Notes: generated from the letters alone by a model not told the origin. A stretch of 64,000 nucleotides of DNA from Aquimarina agarivorans (GCF_000218485.1 NZ_AFPB01000168.1:60107-124106); one strand, 5' to 3'; counted from the stretch's first letter, positions 1 through 10,455 are shown. A program made the numbers and translations.

Positions 1-3000
1 CGATGAATATGTATTTACTGATGTGGTTAAATTTTACCAATTATGGAGTGATGTAAATGGTACACGTGTAGATACAAAATCCACGGATCTAGATATTTTA
101 GTTGACGCTTACGTGGACACCCCTGAAAATAAGGCATATTTAATTTTAAATAGTTTAGCAGAAACTAACCTGAGTGTAAACTTAAACGAGTTTGGTTTAG
201 GAACAAGTAATGTTACTGGCGTAAAAATCAAACACCTTTTTCTTGGAGCAAACAATGTACCAGTATTAGATATTACCGAAAGTAATACAGCACCTGAATC
301 AGTTGTGGTTAATGAGGAGGGAACACTTATTATAGAGTATACTTTTGATAACGCAGTTGCTATTTCAGAAACTTCTACAGAAAGTAAAACCTATGCAACT
401 ACCTACAAGCAAGCAATTGTCGCGGATCAGGCTATTTCATTTACTATACCAAACATTACTTTAGGTACTGATGGAGAAGCCTTATTAAGATTAGGTGTGG
501 GTAGAACCATTGATGCAAGTAGAGTGCCTGTAGTAACAGTAAATGGAACTCCAATTTCAGTTCCTACAGATTACCGAGGTGATGTTCAAACCCAAAGAGA
601 TTCGTTTTTTGGTATTTTGGAAATTCCAGTACCTTTTGAAAATTTGGTTTCTGGCAATAATGAGGTTACCGTTAGTTTTAATGATGATGGAGGATTTATA
701 AGTAGTGTTGCTTTACAAACATTTGATTTTTCTCGTGAGGTAACCAGAACACCAATAGGTGATAGAGAGCGTTCATTAACTTTTGATAATATAGCTGATT
801 TTACTCCTGCTGGAGAAGCTATCCCTGCGTTTACAATTAGTCAAAATATAAACTTAAGCCTATCTTATACAACAGGGTTGACTGATGGCGTGGAAGAAGA
901 TTTAACATACATTGCTGCGCAAATCCGTCAGGTAGATGAATTAGGAAATGCCGTAGCAACTAGTGAATTTATAACTTTAGCTCCTGGCGAAGCTGATAAT
1001 GCAGGTGTAGCTGAAAATTTTACCTATAAAATTCCAACAAATTTTGCAACACCAAATACTGATTTAATTCCTACTACGGAAAACTTACCTGAGGGACACA
1101 AATTATTCCTTTTGTTATTCATGTCTGTGGATGGTGATACCAATTTTGCCAACGCAAATACTGAAATTGTTATTAACGAAGTTCCTGATCGCGAACGTTC
1201 ATTAACTTTTGATAACATTGCTGATTTTATACCCGCAGGAGGAACATTACCCACAGTGGGGTACGGACAAGAAGTGACATTACAATTAACCTACGCAACA
1301 GGATTGACCGACAGGGTTGAAGAAGATTTATTTTACATTGCAACTCAAGTAAGACAAATTGATGCAGATGGTAATATTATTGGTGATAGTACATTCACTA
1401 CAATTTTACCTGATGATGCTCCAAATTCAGGTACGGTTAATTTTACGTACACGATCCCAACTGAATTTGAAACACCAGCTGTAGGTCCGATACCTACAAC
1501 AGCAGAGTTGCCAGAAGGACATCAATTAGTATTGTTAATTTTTATGTCTACTGAAAATAACACTCTTTTTGCCAATGCAAATACATCAATTGTATTAAAC
1601 GCGGCCGCAGATAGAACAAGAGAAATTACATTTGATAACCTAAGTGAATACATTCCTTCAGGGTCAAGCATTCCTGTATTTGAACAAGGTCAAATTATCC
1701 CTACTACTTTAACGTATACTACAGGTGTAAACGCAGGAGTTGAAGAAGATTTGAGCTACGTAGCTATGCAAGTACGTCAGCTTGACGAAAATTTTAATAT
1801 CGTTAATACAAGTACTTTTCAAGCAGTAGTAGGTGATGATGCAGTAAATAGCGATACAGTTTCTTTTGATTATACATTGCCAACTACTTTTGACGACGGC
1901 GAAGCTATTCCGCTTTCGGCAGATTTACCAACAGGGCATAGCTTGTTTTTATTAACCTTTATGTCGGTTGATGGCGATGCAGGTTTTGCGGATGCTAACA
2001 CTCAAATTACTATTATTGAGCCGCAGCGCCGAAGAGCAGTTACTTTTGATAACAAATCGGATTACATGCCATCGGTTACTAGTTTACCTACCTTTGAGCA
2101 AGGACAAACTATACCTACAACTTTGACGTATAGTACAGGTTTAAACGATGATGAAACTGAAGAGGATTTGACTTATATAGCAATGCAAGTTCGTCAGTTT
2201 AATGAAAACTTTGCTGTAGTAAATACAAGTACTTTTGAGGCGGTAGTAAGTGGTGATGATCCCAATACGGGAACAGTAGACTTTGATTACACGTTACCAA
2301 CTACGTTTGATGATGATACGGTGATTCCATTGTCATCAGAACTACCAGAAGGACATAAGTTATTTTTACTGATATTTATGTCAGTTGATGGGGATACAGG
2401 TTTTGCAGATGCAAATACTGAAATTGAAATCATTTTAGCCAACAGAGAAAGAACAGTAACGTTTGATAACGTTGCCGATTATGTTTCTGAAGAAACTAGT
2501 TTGCCAACATTTGATTTTGGACAAACATTTTCAACTACTTTAAGTTATACTACAGGTATTTTTGATAACGAGACTATTGAAGATTTAGACTATGTAGCTA
2601 TGCAATTGCGCCAGATAGATCAAGCAGGAGGCGTGGTAAATATAAGTGCTTTTGAAGCTGTAGTTACTGCTGATGCAGAAAATAAGGATACAGTAACCTT
2701 TGATTATACACTACCTGTTAGTTACGAAAGTGGCGACCCAGTTTTAGACTCTGAAAACTTACCTGATGGACATAAATTAGAGTTATTGATATTTATGCAA
2801 GTTGATGGAGGTGCTGGTTTTGCTAATGCAGATGGAGAAATTTTTATCAACGAACCAGAAGCAGATCGAGAAAGAACAGTAACTATTGGTAGTTTAGATG
2901 CGTTTATTCCGGAAGGAGGCATAGTGCCAACATTTGTTGAAGGAGATGAATTTTCAGTTTCAATCACTTACAATACAGCTGAATACCCTAATAGAATTGA

Positions 3001-3997
3001 AGATGTATCAAGTTTAAGTATTGAATTGCGTCAGGTGGATCAAGAAAATGGTGTAGTTAATACCGTAAATGTAGGTGGAAACCTTATTGTTGACGTGACT
3101 ACTGCGCCAAATGAAAACACCGTTACTGTAGATTTTACATTACCAACTATTTACAATAACGGAGACCCTGTGTTAGTATCCGAAGCATTGCCTGATGGTC
3201 ACAGTCTTGTTTTAGCAGCTAAATTGGGCGTAGATAATGATACCGCATTTAGTGAGGTTCAGGAAGAAATTAGTATTGAACGTTTTATTGAAGATAGAGA
3301 AGCTTTCATTACTTGGAACAACAGAGATGAGTTTGTATCAGGAAGAAGAAACTTTCCTGTATTTTTCTTTGGAGAAACGGTTAATTTAAATTTGAGTTAT
3401 TCAACACCAATTGTTGACGGAATTGAAGAAGAACTAGAATCCGTAAGGGCAAGAATTGTTCAAGTAAATAGAAAAGGTAAAATAATTAGACGTACTAGAA
3501 CCGCAAGGATTTTAACTGAAGGAGCACCAAATATAGACACTAGATCAGTAGCTTATACATTGCCAACACAGTTTAATGACGGTAGATTAATACCTAATTT
3601 ACGCAGACTACCTAGAGGACATAGACTTAGATTGATACTATTAGTAAGAACTAAAGAATCTAAACGAGTAGCAACAACTAGATCAACTATTGGATTCTTA
3701 GGGTTTAATTACTATTACAACAATTTTAGTAGTTATTTTGGAGCTAAAACCTTAGATTCGAATGATTCTGAAGTGAGTTTGTATCCAAATCCAGCTCATG
3801 AGGCTGTAATAATAAGCAATGCAACTGCATTTAAAACAGCTACTTTAATTGGCTTAAATGGCGCTGTAATAAGTTCAATCAATCTTACTGAATCAGATAG
3901 TTTTAATGTAAGCCAATTAAGCGATGGTATTTACATCATCAAATTATTTGGAGAAGACGCTATTGAAAGAACACTTAAAATTGTAGTAAAGCATTAA
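1..3997 (+). CDS. C-terminal part of a large secreted glycoside hydrolase (GH86-like agarase/porphyranase type), T9SS cargo
   Basis: The reading frame is open to the left edge, so the catalytic N-terminus lies outside the window; a GTG at 23 is internal. The first ~80 residues (FYQLWSDVNGTRVDTKSTD...) and the following beta-rich ~165 residues (LRLGVGR, VNGTPISVPTDYRG) resemble the beta-sandwich region after the barrel in GH86 beta-agarases/porphyranases; this is family recall, not a search. From residue ~247 (counted from nt 23) come seven repeats of ~140 residues, then a type A T9SS sorting domain (SLYPNPA ... LKIVVKH). Seen: repeats and sorting tail. Inferred: an extracellular or surface red-algal galactanase with repeat-based binding or spacer modules. 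The two GH16 genes at the right end support an agar/porphyran theme. A strong terminator follows. Confidence 0.65.
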   Translation, partial: DEYVFTDVVKFYQLWSDVNGTRVDTKSTDLDILVDAYVDTPENKAYLILNSLAETNLSVNLNEFGLGTSNVTGVKIKHLFLGANNVPVLDITESNTAPESVVVNEEGTLIIEYTFDNAVAISETSTESKTYATTYKQAIVADQAISFTIPNITLGTDGEALLRLGVGRTIDASRVPVVTVNGTPISVPTDYRGDVQTQRDSFFGILEIPVPFENLVSGNNEVTVSFNDDGGFISSVALQTFDFSREVTRTPIGDRERSLTFDNIADFTPAGEAIPAFTISQNINLSLSYTTGLTDGVEEDLTYIAAQIRQVDELGNAVATSEFITLAPGEADNAGVAENFTYKIPTNFATPNTDLIPTTENLPEGHKLFLLLFMSVDGDTNFANANTEIVINEVPDRERSLTFDNIADFIPAGGTLPTVGYGQEVTLQLTYATGLTDRVEEDLFYIATQVRQIDADGNIIGDSTFTTILPDDAPNSGTVNFTYTIPTEFETPAVGPIPTTAELPEGHQLVLLIFMSTENNTLFANANTSIVLNAAADRTREITFDNLSEYIPSGSSIPVFEQGQIIPTTLTYTTGVNAGVEEDLSYVAMQVRQLDENFNIVNTSTFQAVVGDDAVNSDTVSFDYTLPTTFDDGEAIPLSADLPTGHSLFLLTFMSVDGDAGFADANTQITIIEPQRRRAVTFDNKSDYMPSVTSLPTFEQGQTIPTTLTYSTGLNDDETEEDLTYIAMQVRQFNENFAVVNTSTFEAVVSGDDPNTGTVDFDYTLPTTFDDDTVIPLSSELPEGHKLFLLIFMSVDGDTGFADANTEIEIILANRERTVTFDNVADYVSEETSLPTFDFGQTFSTTLSYTTGIFDNETIEDLDYVAMQLRQIDQAGGVVNISAFEAVVTADAENKDTVTFDYTLPVSYESGDPVLDSENLPDGHKLELLIFMQVDGGAGFANADGEIFINEPEADRERTVTIGSLDAFIPEGGIVPTFVEGDEFSVSITYNTAEYPNRIEDVSSLSIELRQVDQENGVVNTVNVGGNLIVDVTTAPNENTVTVDFTLPTIYNNGDPVLVSEALPDGHSLVLAAKLGVDNDTAFSEVQEEISIERFIEDREAFITWNNRDEFVSGRRNFPVFFFGETVNLNLSYSTPIVDGIEEELESVRARIVQVNRKGKIIRRTRTARILTEGAPNIDTRSVAYTLPTQFNDGRLIPNLRRLPRGHRLRLILLVRTKESKRVATTRSTIGFLGFNYYYNNFSSYFGAKTLDSNDSEVSLYPNPAHEAVIISNATAFKTATLIGLNGAVISSINLTESDSFNVSQLSDGIYIIKLFGEDAIERTLKIVVKH
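761..3700 (+). repeat. Seven tandem ~140-residue protein repeats
   Basis: Units start at about nt 761, 1187, 1610, 2024, 2441, 2864 and 3293, a spacing of 414-429 nt. Shared features are an R-x-R/TFDN opening, a central EEDL-YIA-Q-RQ block, a TLPT-F segment, and LP-GH-L-LLIFM near the end. Units 1-6 are acidic and end in DGD/ADANT-type segments. Unit 7 keeps the skeleton but is strongly basic (RGHRLRL, RKGKIIRRTRTAR). I do not recognise the family; the predicted character is beta-rich and secreted. Confidence 0.85.
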
Positions 3998-4060
3998 AAT
4001 TTAATGTGTAGTTCCTATTAATCATTAGTAATTATATAGGAATCGAATTCTAAACAAAAA

Positions 4061-4093
4061 GCTAAATGATGGTGACATCATTTAGCTTTTTTT
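4061..4093 (+). terminator. Rho-independent terminator of the GH86-like gene
   Basis: A perfect 11-bp stem (GCTAAATGATG / CATCATTTAGC) with a GTGA loop is followed by seven T residues, 64 bp after the stop codon. Confidence 0.9.
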
Positions 4094-4386
4094 GTATGGT
4101 TATCAGTCAAAATACAGCTGAAAAATTATTAAAGAAGGTGAGGATATATTTTCATTTCGGTTATTAAATGTCTTAAATATTTTGTGTCTTTTTAATATTG
4201 GACTACCGTAATACCTCAAACTTTTTTGATAACCGAAGTACAAATATATGCTTCAGCTAATCCTTAAATACTAAAATAAAAGCTTTTGATACGCAATTTA
4301 GAGGAGTGAAATCTGTACCATTTTTCTTGTATATACTATCAAAAATATATAGCTAGAAATAATAATTCCACAACATTTACGCTTGA

Positions 4387-4494
4387 TCCAATGTAACCAT
4401 TTCTCAAAACAGAAATGACGTAAACTATTTTGAAAGTAGTATTACTGAAACCTTGGAAGGGTATATTGTATTTGGTGTAACTTATAAACTGTAA
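4387..4494 (+). pseudogene. Possible relic of an outer-membrane beta-barrel C-terminus
   Basis: A 35-codon frame with no start codon follows a TGA and ends in a stop. Its last residues (GYIVFGVTYKL) alternate like the terminal strand of Bacteroidota outer-membrane barrels, which usually end in an aromatic residue. The rest of 4094-4499, between two convergent genes, holds nothing else I can identify. Chance is a real alternative for such a short stretch. Confidence 0.22.
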
Positions 4495-4499
4495 ATAAA

Positions 4500-5315
4500 C
4501 TACCAGCTCCCGCCGGCACCTCCACCGCTAAATCCTCCGCCTCCGAAACCACCTCCAAAGCCTCCGCCACCTGATGAGCGTCCAAAACTTCCGCCACTGT
4601 AGCCACCGCGGCCCATGTTACTTAAAATGATCACATCAAGCAAACTGCGTGCTTTTCGGCTATTTCCACTATTACGATCGTCGTCATCACCCCCTTTATT
4701 CTTTTTGGATGACCATATGATTAAGAGGAAAATTAAGAAGAAAACGATAAACATAAACGGAATACCTTCACCCTCCCCTTTAATTCGATTACGAATCCGA
4801 GTACCTTTATAAGTCCCATTCAACATTTGTATAATTGCCGAAGTTCCTTTATCCAACCCTTGGTAGTAACTACCTGCTCTAAACTCTGGTAATATAATTT
4901 CTCGCGTAAGCGTTCCTACTTGCCCAGCAGTTAAATATTGCTCTACACCATATCCTGGAGATATATGAATTTTTCGATCATTTTTAGATAGCAAGATAAA
5001 AACCCCATTATCCTTATCTGCTTGTCCTATGCCCCATTTATGAGCCCATTTAGGTGTTAAAATTCCTATAGCTTCGCCTTTTAAGCTATTAATGGTAGCG
5101 ATAACAATTTGTGTACTTGTGGTATCGGAATACTTGATTAATTTAATTTCTAATGCGCGCCTTTCGGCTGGACTTAAAATATTGGCATAATCATACACAG
5201 CAACTTGTTCAGTGGCTTTTGCAGGTTTTGGCGGTATATCAAACTGCGCATGTATTGTATTTATTTTTATAACAAATACGAAAAGTAATGCCAGTACTAT
5301 TTTTAGTTTACCCAT
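4500..5315 (-). CDS. TPM-domain (YgcG-like) protein with signal peptide and Gly-rich tail
   Basis: 271 aa. Residues 1-23 form a signal peptide (ending HAQF), residues ~38-165 a TPM domain (VYDYANILSPAERRALE ... TSTQIVIATI ... GVFILLSKNDRKIHISPGYGVEQYL), and ~185-203 a transmembrane helix followed by an acidic stretch. The tail is GGGGFGGGFGGGGFSGG ending in GGSW, the usual architecture of TPM proteins, which probably face the periplasm with a Gly-rich cytoplasmic tail. The biochemical role is not settled in the family (acid phosphatase activity is reported for plant Tlp18.3). Its start overlaps the stop of the upstream TPM gene by one base (TAATG), so it is the last gene of a lemA-tpm-tpm operon. 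Confidence 0.9.
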   Translation of the reverse strand: MGKLKIVLALLFVFVIKINTIHAQFDIPPKPAKATEQVAVYDYANILSPAERRALEIKLIKYSDTTSTQIVIATINSLKGEAIGILTPKWAHKWGIGQADKDNGVFILLSKNDRKIHISPGYGVEQYLTAGQVGTLTREIILPEFRAGSYYQGLDKGTSAIIQMLNGTYKGTRIRNRIKGEGEGIPFMFIVFFLIFLLIIWSSKKNKGGDDDDRNSGNSRKARSLLDVIILSNMGRGGYSGGSFGRSSGGGGFGGGFGGGGFSGGGAGGSW

Positions 5316-5755
5316 TATAACTTTGATATTTCATCGGTAAGTTCATTGGTGTCATCAGCATCCCACGGAAAGTATTTTTTTAAAGCTTCTCCTATTTGGG
5401 TAACCCCTAAAATTAACCCTTTGGCAAAATGTTGTTTTTTAAACTGATCTTGAATAACATCGCGCGTACTGTTCCAAAAATCGGGACCTACCTTTTTGTT
5501 AATCCCATTATCGCCATACACTACAAATTGTTTTTGATTTACAGCCACATAAAGGATCACACCGTTTTCTAACTTGGTATTATCCATTTTTAGCATATGA
5601 AATACCTGCTGCGCCCGTTGGTACACCTCAGCATGATCATAGTCTTCCAAATGCACACGTATTTCGCCAGAAGTCTGCTTTTCAGCCTTGCGGATTGCGT
5701 CAACAACTTGTTGTTCTTGTGTTGAAGTTAAAAAGGTTGCAACACTACTTGCCAT
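5315..5755 (-). CDS. TPM-domain protein, short form
   Basis: 146 aa, essentially a bare TPM domain (EKQTSGEIRVHLED ... ENGVILYVAVNQKQFVVYGDNGINKKVG) without signal peptide or Gly-rich tail. It has one-base TAATG overlaps with lemA upstream and the longer TPM gene downstream, so the three are translationally coupled. A short soluble TPM paralogue beside a membrane-bound one is a common Bacteroidota arrangement. The function is unknown; the context suggests envelope maintenance with LemA. Confidence 0.88.
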   Translation of the reverse strand: MASSVATFLTSTQEQQVVDAIRKAEKQTSGEIRVHLEDYDHAEVYQRAQQVFHMLKMDNTKLENGVILYVAVNQKQFVVYGDNGINKKVGPDFWNSTRDVIQDQFKKQHFAKGLILGVTQIGEALKKYFPWDADDTNELTDEISKL

Positions 5756-6342
5756 TATTTGAAATCGAAATTAACGTCCACTGGTTTTTCCGCTCCTGCT
5801 TCGGCATCAAAATAAGGTTTGGCATCAAAACCAAAGATTTTTGCAGTTATTAAACCCGGGAAACTTTTCACTTTATTGTTGTAAGGTTTTATTGCCGCAT
5901 TAAAACGCGTACGAACAGTTAAAATTTGATTTTCAGTACTTGCTATTTCATCCTGCAATTTCAAAAAGTTCTGATTGGCTTTTAGGTCGGGATAACGTTC
6001 CACGGTGACAAGTAAACTTTTTAAAGCCCCACTTAATCCCCCTTGAACCTTATTGAATTCGGCCAATTGCTCGGGTGTAATGTTGGAAGGGTCAATGTTT
6101 ACCGAAGTTGCTTTTGCTCGGGCATTTATTACCTCCACTAAAGCACCTTTTTCATAATCAGCAGCCCCTTGTACTGTTTTTACCAAATTTCCTATAAGAT
6201 CATTTCTTCGCTGATAGGCTGTTTGTACATTCCCCCAGGCTTCTGCCGTGTCTTCATTGAGTGATACAAAAGTATTATAATCACAGGAATTTAAGGTTAG
6301 TGCTATTAAAATAAGCCCAGTAATACGTAATAGTAATTTCAT
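5755..6342 (-). CDS. lemA: LemA family lipoprotein
   Basis: 195 aa. It begins with a lipoprotein signal peptide (LTLNSC lipobox near residue 20), followed by the LemA helical bundle: YNTFVSLNEDTAEAWGNVQTAYQRRNDLIGNLVKTVQG, then ALKSLLVTVERYPDLKANQNF and a C-terminal YNNKVKSFPG motif. LemA proteins are small membrane-tethered helical proteins of unsettled role that are often encoded with TPM proteins, as here. First gene of the three-gene operon; a 24-bp gap separates it from the merR-like gene upstream. Confidence 0.93.
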   Translation of the reverse strand: MKLLLRITGLILIALTLNSCDYNTFVSLNEDTAEAWGNVQTAYQRRNDLIGNLVKTVQGAADYEKGALVEVINARAKATSVNIDPSNITPEQLAEFNKVQGGLSGALKSLLVTVERYPDLKANQNFLKLQDEIASTENQILTVRTRFNAAIKPYNNKVKSFPGLITAKIFGFDAKPYFDAEAGAEKPVDVNFDFK

Positions 6343-6366
6343 GATAGTGTAGTTAAGTGTTTTTGT

Positions 6367-6696
6367 TTACAGACTCGCTTTTAATTCCAATAACGATGCC
6401 TTAATAGCATTCAATTTACGAATTATATCAAAATTTTCCAGCGTTTCGTTTTGATGAGACTTTAAATACGTTTTTGCCCCTTCTAATTTGTAACCACGTT
6501 CTTTAACTAAATGATAGATTAATTCTATTTTTTGGATATCCTCCTTAGTAAAGTAACGAACTCCGTTAGTATTCTTTTTGGGTTTAATTACAGAAAATTC
6601 CTTTTCCCAAAAACGAATTAGGGAAGCATTTACATTAAACGCTTTTGCAACCTCACCAATACTGTAATACAATTTTTCGGGTAGGTTAATGTGCAT
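6367..6696 (-). CDS. MerR-family transcriptional regulator
   Basis: 109 aa. Residues ~10-77 form a MerR winged helix (YYSIGEVAKAFNVNASLIRFWEKEFSVIKPKKNTNGVRYFTKEDIQKI), followed by a short C-terminal helix instead of an effector domain. No metal-binding cysteines are present. This short form is common in Flavobacteriia next to M23 peptidase and lemA genes. It starts two bases from the stop of the M23 gene, so the two are co-transcribed. Targets cannot be read from the sequence. Confidence 0.9.
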   Translation of the reverse strand: MHINLPEKLYYSIGEVAKAFNVNASLIRFWEKEFSVIKPKKNTNGVRYFTKEDIQKIELIYHLVKERGYKLEGAKTYLKSHQNETLENFDIIRKLNAIKASLLELKASL

Positions 6697-6697
6697 A

Positions 6698-7675
6698 TTA
6701 ATCTAAAGATTGGTTTACTTCACGCGATTTCTGTAGCAAGGTAGCAAACTCCTGTGCAGAAAGGTTGCCGTAATAGAAGTTTATTGGATTGATTCGCTTG
6801 CCATCTTTAAAAACTTCGTAATGTAAGTGTGGTGCTTGTGATCTTCCTGTGCTGCCTACAAAGCCAATAACATCACCTCGTTTTACTTTTTGTCCTTTTT
6901 TAACATTATACTTATAAAGGTGTGCATATAATGTTTTGTAACCATAACCATGTTCAATACGAATATGATTTCCGTATCCCGATGATCGACTATCCGCTCT
7001 GGTAACCACACCATCGCCTGTAGCAAAAATTGGGGTTCCCCTTGGCGAACTAAAATCCATACCACGATGCATTTTTCGCACTTTGGTAAAGGGGTCACTT
7101 CGCATTCCGTAACCCGAAGCCATACGCTTTAAATCTTTATTTTGTATGGGTTGTATGGCTGGTATGGCTGCCAGTAATTTTTCCTTTTCTTTAGCTAACA
7201 CAGCCACCTCATCCAACGATTTCGATTGGATAGCAATTTGTTTTGCAATTTGGTCTACCCGTTGATTGGTTTCTTTAATCAATTCTGAATTTTCAAAACC
7301 ATCAAATTTATTATACCTGTTCACCCCTCCAAAACCAGCTTTACGCTGCTCTTCGGTAATTGGTTCTGCTTCAAAATACAATCGGTAAATGGTATTATCA
7401 CGATCCGCTATTTCATTAAGTACTTTTTCCTGTCGATCCATTTTGTTGTTCAGCATTTTATACTGCAACTTCATGTTTTCCAGCTCCCTTCGGTATTTTT
7501 TCTCCTTAGGTGTTTCAATTTTAGGAATACTATAATAGGTAATTAATAATACAAATGAGGCCAAAAACAAACCAATAAGACTAAGTAACGCAATTCCCAA
7601 TTTGCGTCCTTTTTTAGGTTCAATTTTTCGGTACGATAATGTTTCGCTGTCGTAGTAGTATTTAACCTTTGACAT
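6698..7675 (-). CDS. Membrane-anchored M23 family metallopeptidase
   Basis: 325 aa. A cytoplasmic N-terminus is followed by a transmembrane helix (~residues 27-47), a coiled coil (~55-110 and 135-170), and a C-terminal LytM/M23 domain. The zinc-site motifs HRGMDFSSPRGTPIFATGDG and HLHYEVFKDG are intact, so it is predicted to be an active peptidoglycan endopeptidase rather than a degenerate EnvC/NlpD-type activator. It is transcribed away from alaS, and its start lies 140 bp from the alaS start. First gene of the run down to the TPM genes. Confidence 0.93.
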   Translation of the reverse strand: MSKVKYYYDSETLSYRKIEPKKGRKLGIALLSLIGLFLASFVLLITYYSIPKIETPKEKKYRRELENMKLQYKMLNNKMDRQEKVLNEIADRDNTIYRLYFEAEPITEEQRKAGFGGVNRYNKFDGFENSELIKETNQRVDQIAKQIAIQSKSLDEVAVLAKEKEKLLAAIPAIQPIQNKDLKRMASGYGMRSDPFTKVRKMHRGMDFSSPRGTPIFATGDGVVTRADSRSSGYGNHIRIEHGYGYKTLYAHLYKYNVKKGQKVKRGDVIGFVGSTGRSQAPHLHYEVFKDGKRINPINFYYGNLSAQEFATLLQKSREVNQSLD

Positions 7676-7697
7676 AATTTAAATTATACTATTTTTG
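7668..7697 (+). promoter_or_regulatory. Bacteroidota promoter upstream of alaS
   Basis: TTTG at 7668-7671, an 18-base spacer, then TATTTTTG at 7690-7697. This fits the TTTG / TAnnTTTG pattern of the main Bacteroidota sigma factor. It implies a leader of ~110 nt. A second TAAATTTG at 7745-7752 lacks an upstream box. Confidence 0.6.
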
Positions 7698-7814
7698 CAC
7701 TTGCCTAGATGGCTAATTATTTAGAGTTTAATTTTCAAAGATACTAAATTTGTAATGAAGCATTAATTTCATTATAAATTCAATGAAAATTGCTAAAAAC
7801 AACACCCTTTTTAC

Positions 7815-10445
7815 ATGAAATCACAAGAGATCCGTAAACAGTTTCTGGAATTTTTTGAATCAAAAAAACACAGCATAGTGCCCTCAGCCCCAATGGTAAT
7901 TAAAAATGATCCAACGCTGATGTTTACTAATGCCGGAATGAATCAGTTTAAAGAATTCTTTTTAGGCAACGGAACCCCTAAAAATAATCGAATTACTGAT
8001 ACTCAAAAATGCCTTCGCGTAAGCGGAAAACATAATGACTTGGAAGAAGTGGGAATGGATACCTACCACCACACCATGTTTGAAATGTTGGGGAATTGGT
8101 CTTTTGGAGATTATTTTAAAAAAGAAGCTATACAATGGGCCTGGGAACTGCTCACTGAAGTATACGGTATTGACAAAGACATTCTTTACGTTTCAGTGTT
8201 TGAAGGTGCCGATGATGATGGATTAGGTTTGGATCAGGAAGCCTTTGATTTATGGAAAGCGATTGTTCCTGAGGATCGAATTATAATGGGAAATAAAAAG
8301 GATAACTTTTGGGAAATGGGTGATCAAGGCCCCTGTGGTCCTTGTTCTGAAATCCATGTAGATATTCGTTCTGCCGAAGAAAAAGCTAAGGTTTCGGGTC
8401 GTGATTTAGTCAATATGGATCATCCGCAAGTGGTTGAAATTTGGAATTTAGTTTTTATGCAATTTAACCGAAAAGCAGACGGCTCACTGGAAAAATTGCC
8501 CGCACAACACGTAGATACCGGAATGGGATTTGAACGTTTGTGTATGGTGTTGCAAAATGTAAAATCCAATTACGATACCGATGTGTTTACACCGCTTATT
8601 CGCGAAATTGAAACCATAACGAATTCCGTTTACGACAAAAACTCTTTACCGACTAATGAAAATGGAAAGGTAAGCGTTGCCATACGTGTAATTGCCGATC
8701 ATGTCCGTGCCGTAGCTTTTTCAATTGCCGATGGGCAATTACCTAGTAACAATGGAGCAGGTTATGTAATTCGTCGTATTTTACGTAGGGCCATTCGTTA
8801 CGGATTTACATTTTTAGATACTAAAGAACCTTTTATTTACAAATTGGTTGATACGTTAAGTAGTCAATTAAGTAAAGCATTTCCTGAGTTAAAAACACAA
8901 AAAAACCTTATTGTAAATGTGATTAAGGAAGAAGAAAATTCATTTCTGAAAACATTAGACCAAGGCTTACTATTATTAGATCAAATTATTGAACAAACTA
9001 AAGGCAATACCATTTCTGGTGAAAAAGCTTTCGAATTATATGACACCTTCGGTTTCCCTATTGATTTAACTGCACTTATTTTAAGTGAAAAAGGATTACA
9101 ATTGGACGAAGCTGGCTTTAAGGCCGAATTGCAAAAACAAAAAGACCGCTCCCGCGCCGCAGCAAAAATATCAGCTGGTGACTGGGAAGTAATAGGCATA
9201 GAAAATAATGAAGCCTTTATTGGTTATGACCAGCTTACCGCTGAAGTAAACCTAACGCGTTACCGAAAGGTAATTAGTAAAAAAGATGGCGAATTATTTC
9301 AATTGGTATTTAATCAAACGCCATTTTATCCCGAAGGTGGAGGTCAGGTAGGTGATAAAGGTTATCTGGAAGCCGCTAATGGCGATGTGGTATACATTAT
9401 TGATACCAAAAAAGAGAACAACCTCATCATCCACATTGCTAAAAACCTTCCTAAAAATATCAACGGAACATTTACTGCTGTTGTTGATTCCAAACAGCGT
9501 ACTCGTACCGCATCCAACCATTCGGCTACGCATTTATTACACCAAGCTTTACGTAGTGTCTTAGGAACACATGTGGAACAAAAAGGATCCATGGTACACA
9601 GTGGAAATTTACGTTTTGACTTTTCTCATTTTTCAAAAGTAAGTACTAACGAATTACAAGAAATTGAAAATTTTGTCAATGCACGCATAAGGGAAAAACT
9701 TCCGTTAGAAGAAAATAGAAATAATACCTATGACAATGCCATTGCTCAAGGTGCCATAGCTCTGTTTGGTGAAAAATATGGCGACACCGTACGTTCCATC
9801 CGCTTTGGTAAATCAATGGAATTATGTGGCGGAATTCACGTACCAAACACTGCCGATATTTGGCATTTTAAAATTACTGCCGAAAGTGCCGTGGCATCAG
9901 GTGTCAGAAGAATTGAAGCCATTACCAGCGATGCTGCCAAAGACTATTTTGCTACGCAAGCAAAAGCTTTTAGCGAGGTAAAAGCGGTATTAAAAAATGC
10001 AAAAGATCCAGTAAAAGCAATTACCAGCTTGCAAGATGAAAATAACAGTCTCAAAAAACAAATTGAGCAATTATTAAAAGAAAAAGCAGGAAATTTAAAA
10101 AACGAATTAGCCACACAGTTTACTGAAATCAACGAAGTACAATTTTTAGCTAAAGAAGTAGACTTGGATGCGCAAGGTATTAAAGATTTATGTTATGATT
10201 TGGGTAATGATCGCAACAACGCCTTTATCATTTTTGGAAGTGCTCAAAACGGAAAAGCCTTACTAAGTTGTTATATTTCTAAAGACTTAGTGACTAACAA
10301 AAAACTAAATGCCGGACAAATTGTTCGCGAGCTAGGAAAACACATCCAAGGTGGTGGTGGTGGACAACCATTTTTTGCCACCGCTGGGGGTAAAAATCCT
10401 GATGGTATCGCTAAAGCTTTAGAAGAAGCTAAAAATTATTTGTAG
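7815..10445 (+). CDS. alaS: Alanine--tRNA ligase
   Basis: 876 aa, full length. It contains a class II catalytic core ([46 protein letters not shown]), the editing domain with its zinc motifs ([11 protein letters not shown] and CGGIHV), a coiled-coil linker and a C-Ala domain with [14 protein letters not shown]. It charges tRNA-Ala in the cytoplasm and edits Ser/Gly mischarging. It is followed by a hairpin and the GSCFA gene 50 bp later. No anomalies. Confidence 0.98.
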   Translation: MKSQEIRKQFLEFFESKKHSIVPSAPMVIKNDPTLMFTNAGMNQFKEFFLGNGTPKNNRITDTQKCLRVSGKHNDLEEVGMDTYHHTMFEMLGNWSFGDYFKKEAIQWAWELLTEVYGIDKDILYVSVFEGADDDGLGLDQEAFDLWKAIVPEDRIIMGNKKDNFWEMGDQGPCGPCSEIHVDIRSAEEKAKVSGRDLVNMDHPQVVEIWNLVFMQFNRKADGSLEKLPAQHVDTGMGFERLCMVLQNVKSNYDTDVFTPLIREIETITNSVYDKNSLPTNENGKVSVAIRVIADHVRAVAFSIADGQLPSNNGAGYVIRRILRRAIRYGFTFLDTKEPFIYKLVDTLSSQLSKAFPELKTQKNLIVNVIKEEENSFLKTLDQGLLLLDQIIEQTKGNTISGEKAFELYDTFGFPIDLTALILSEKGLQLDEAGFKAELQKQKDRSRAAAKISAGDWEVIGIENNEAFIGYDQLTAEVNLTRYRKVISKKDGELFQLVFNQTPFYPEGGGQVGDKGYLEAANGDVVYIIDTKKENNLIIHIAKNLPKNINGTFTAVVDSKQRTRTASNHSATHLLHQALRSVLGTHVEQKGSMVHSGNLRFDFSHFSKVSTNELQEIENFVNARIREKLPLEENRNNTYDNAIAQGAIALFGEKYGDTVRSIRFGKSMELCGGIHVPNTADIWHFKITAESAVASGVRRIEAITSDAAKDYFATQAKAFSEVKAVLKNAKDPVKAITSLQDENNSLKKQIEQLLKEKAGNLKNELATQFTEINEVQFLAKEVDLDAQGIKDLCYDLGNDRNNAFIIFGSAQNGKALLSCYISKDLVTNKKLNAGQIVRELGKHIQGGGGGQPFFATAGGKNPDGIAKALEEAKNYL

Positions 10446-10455
10446 CGCATTTTAA

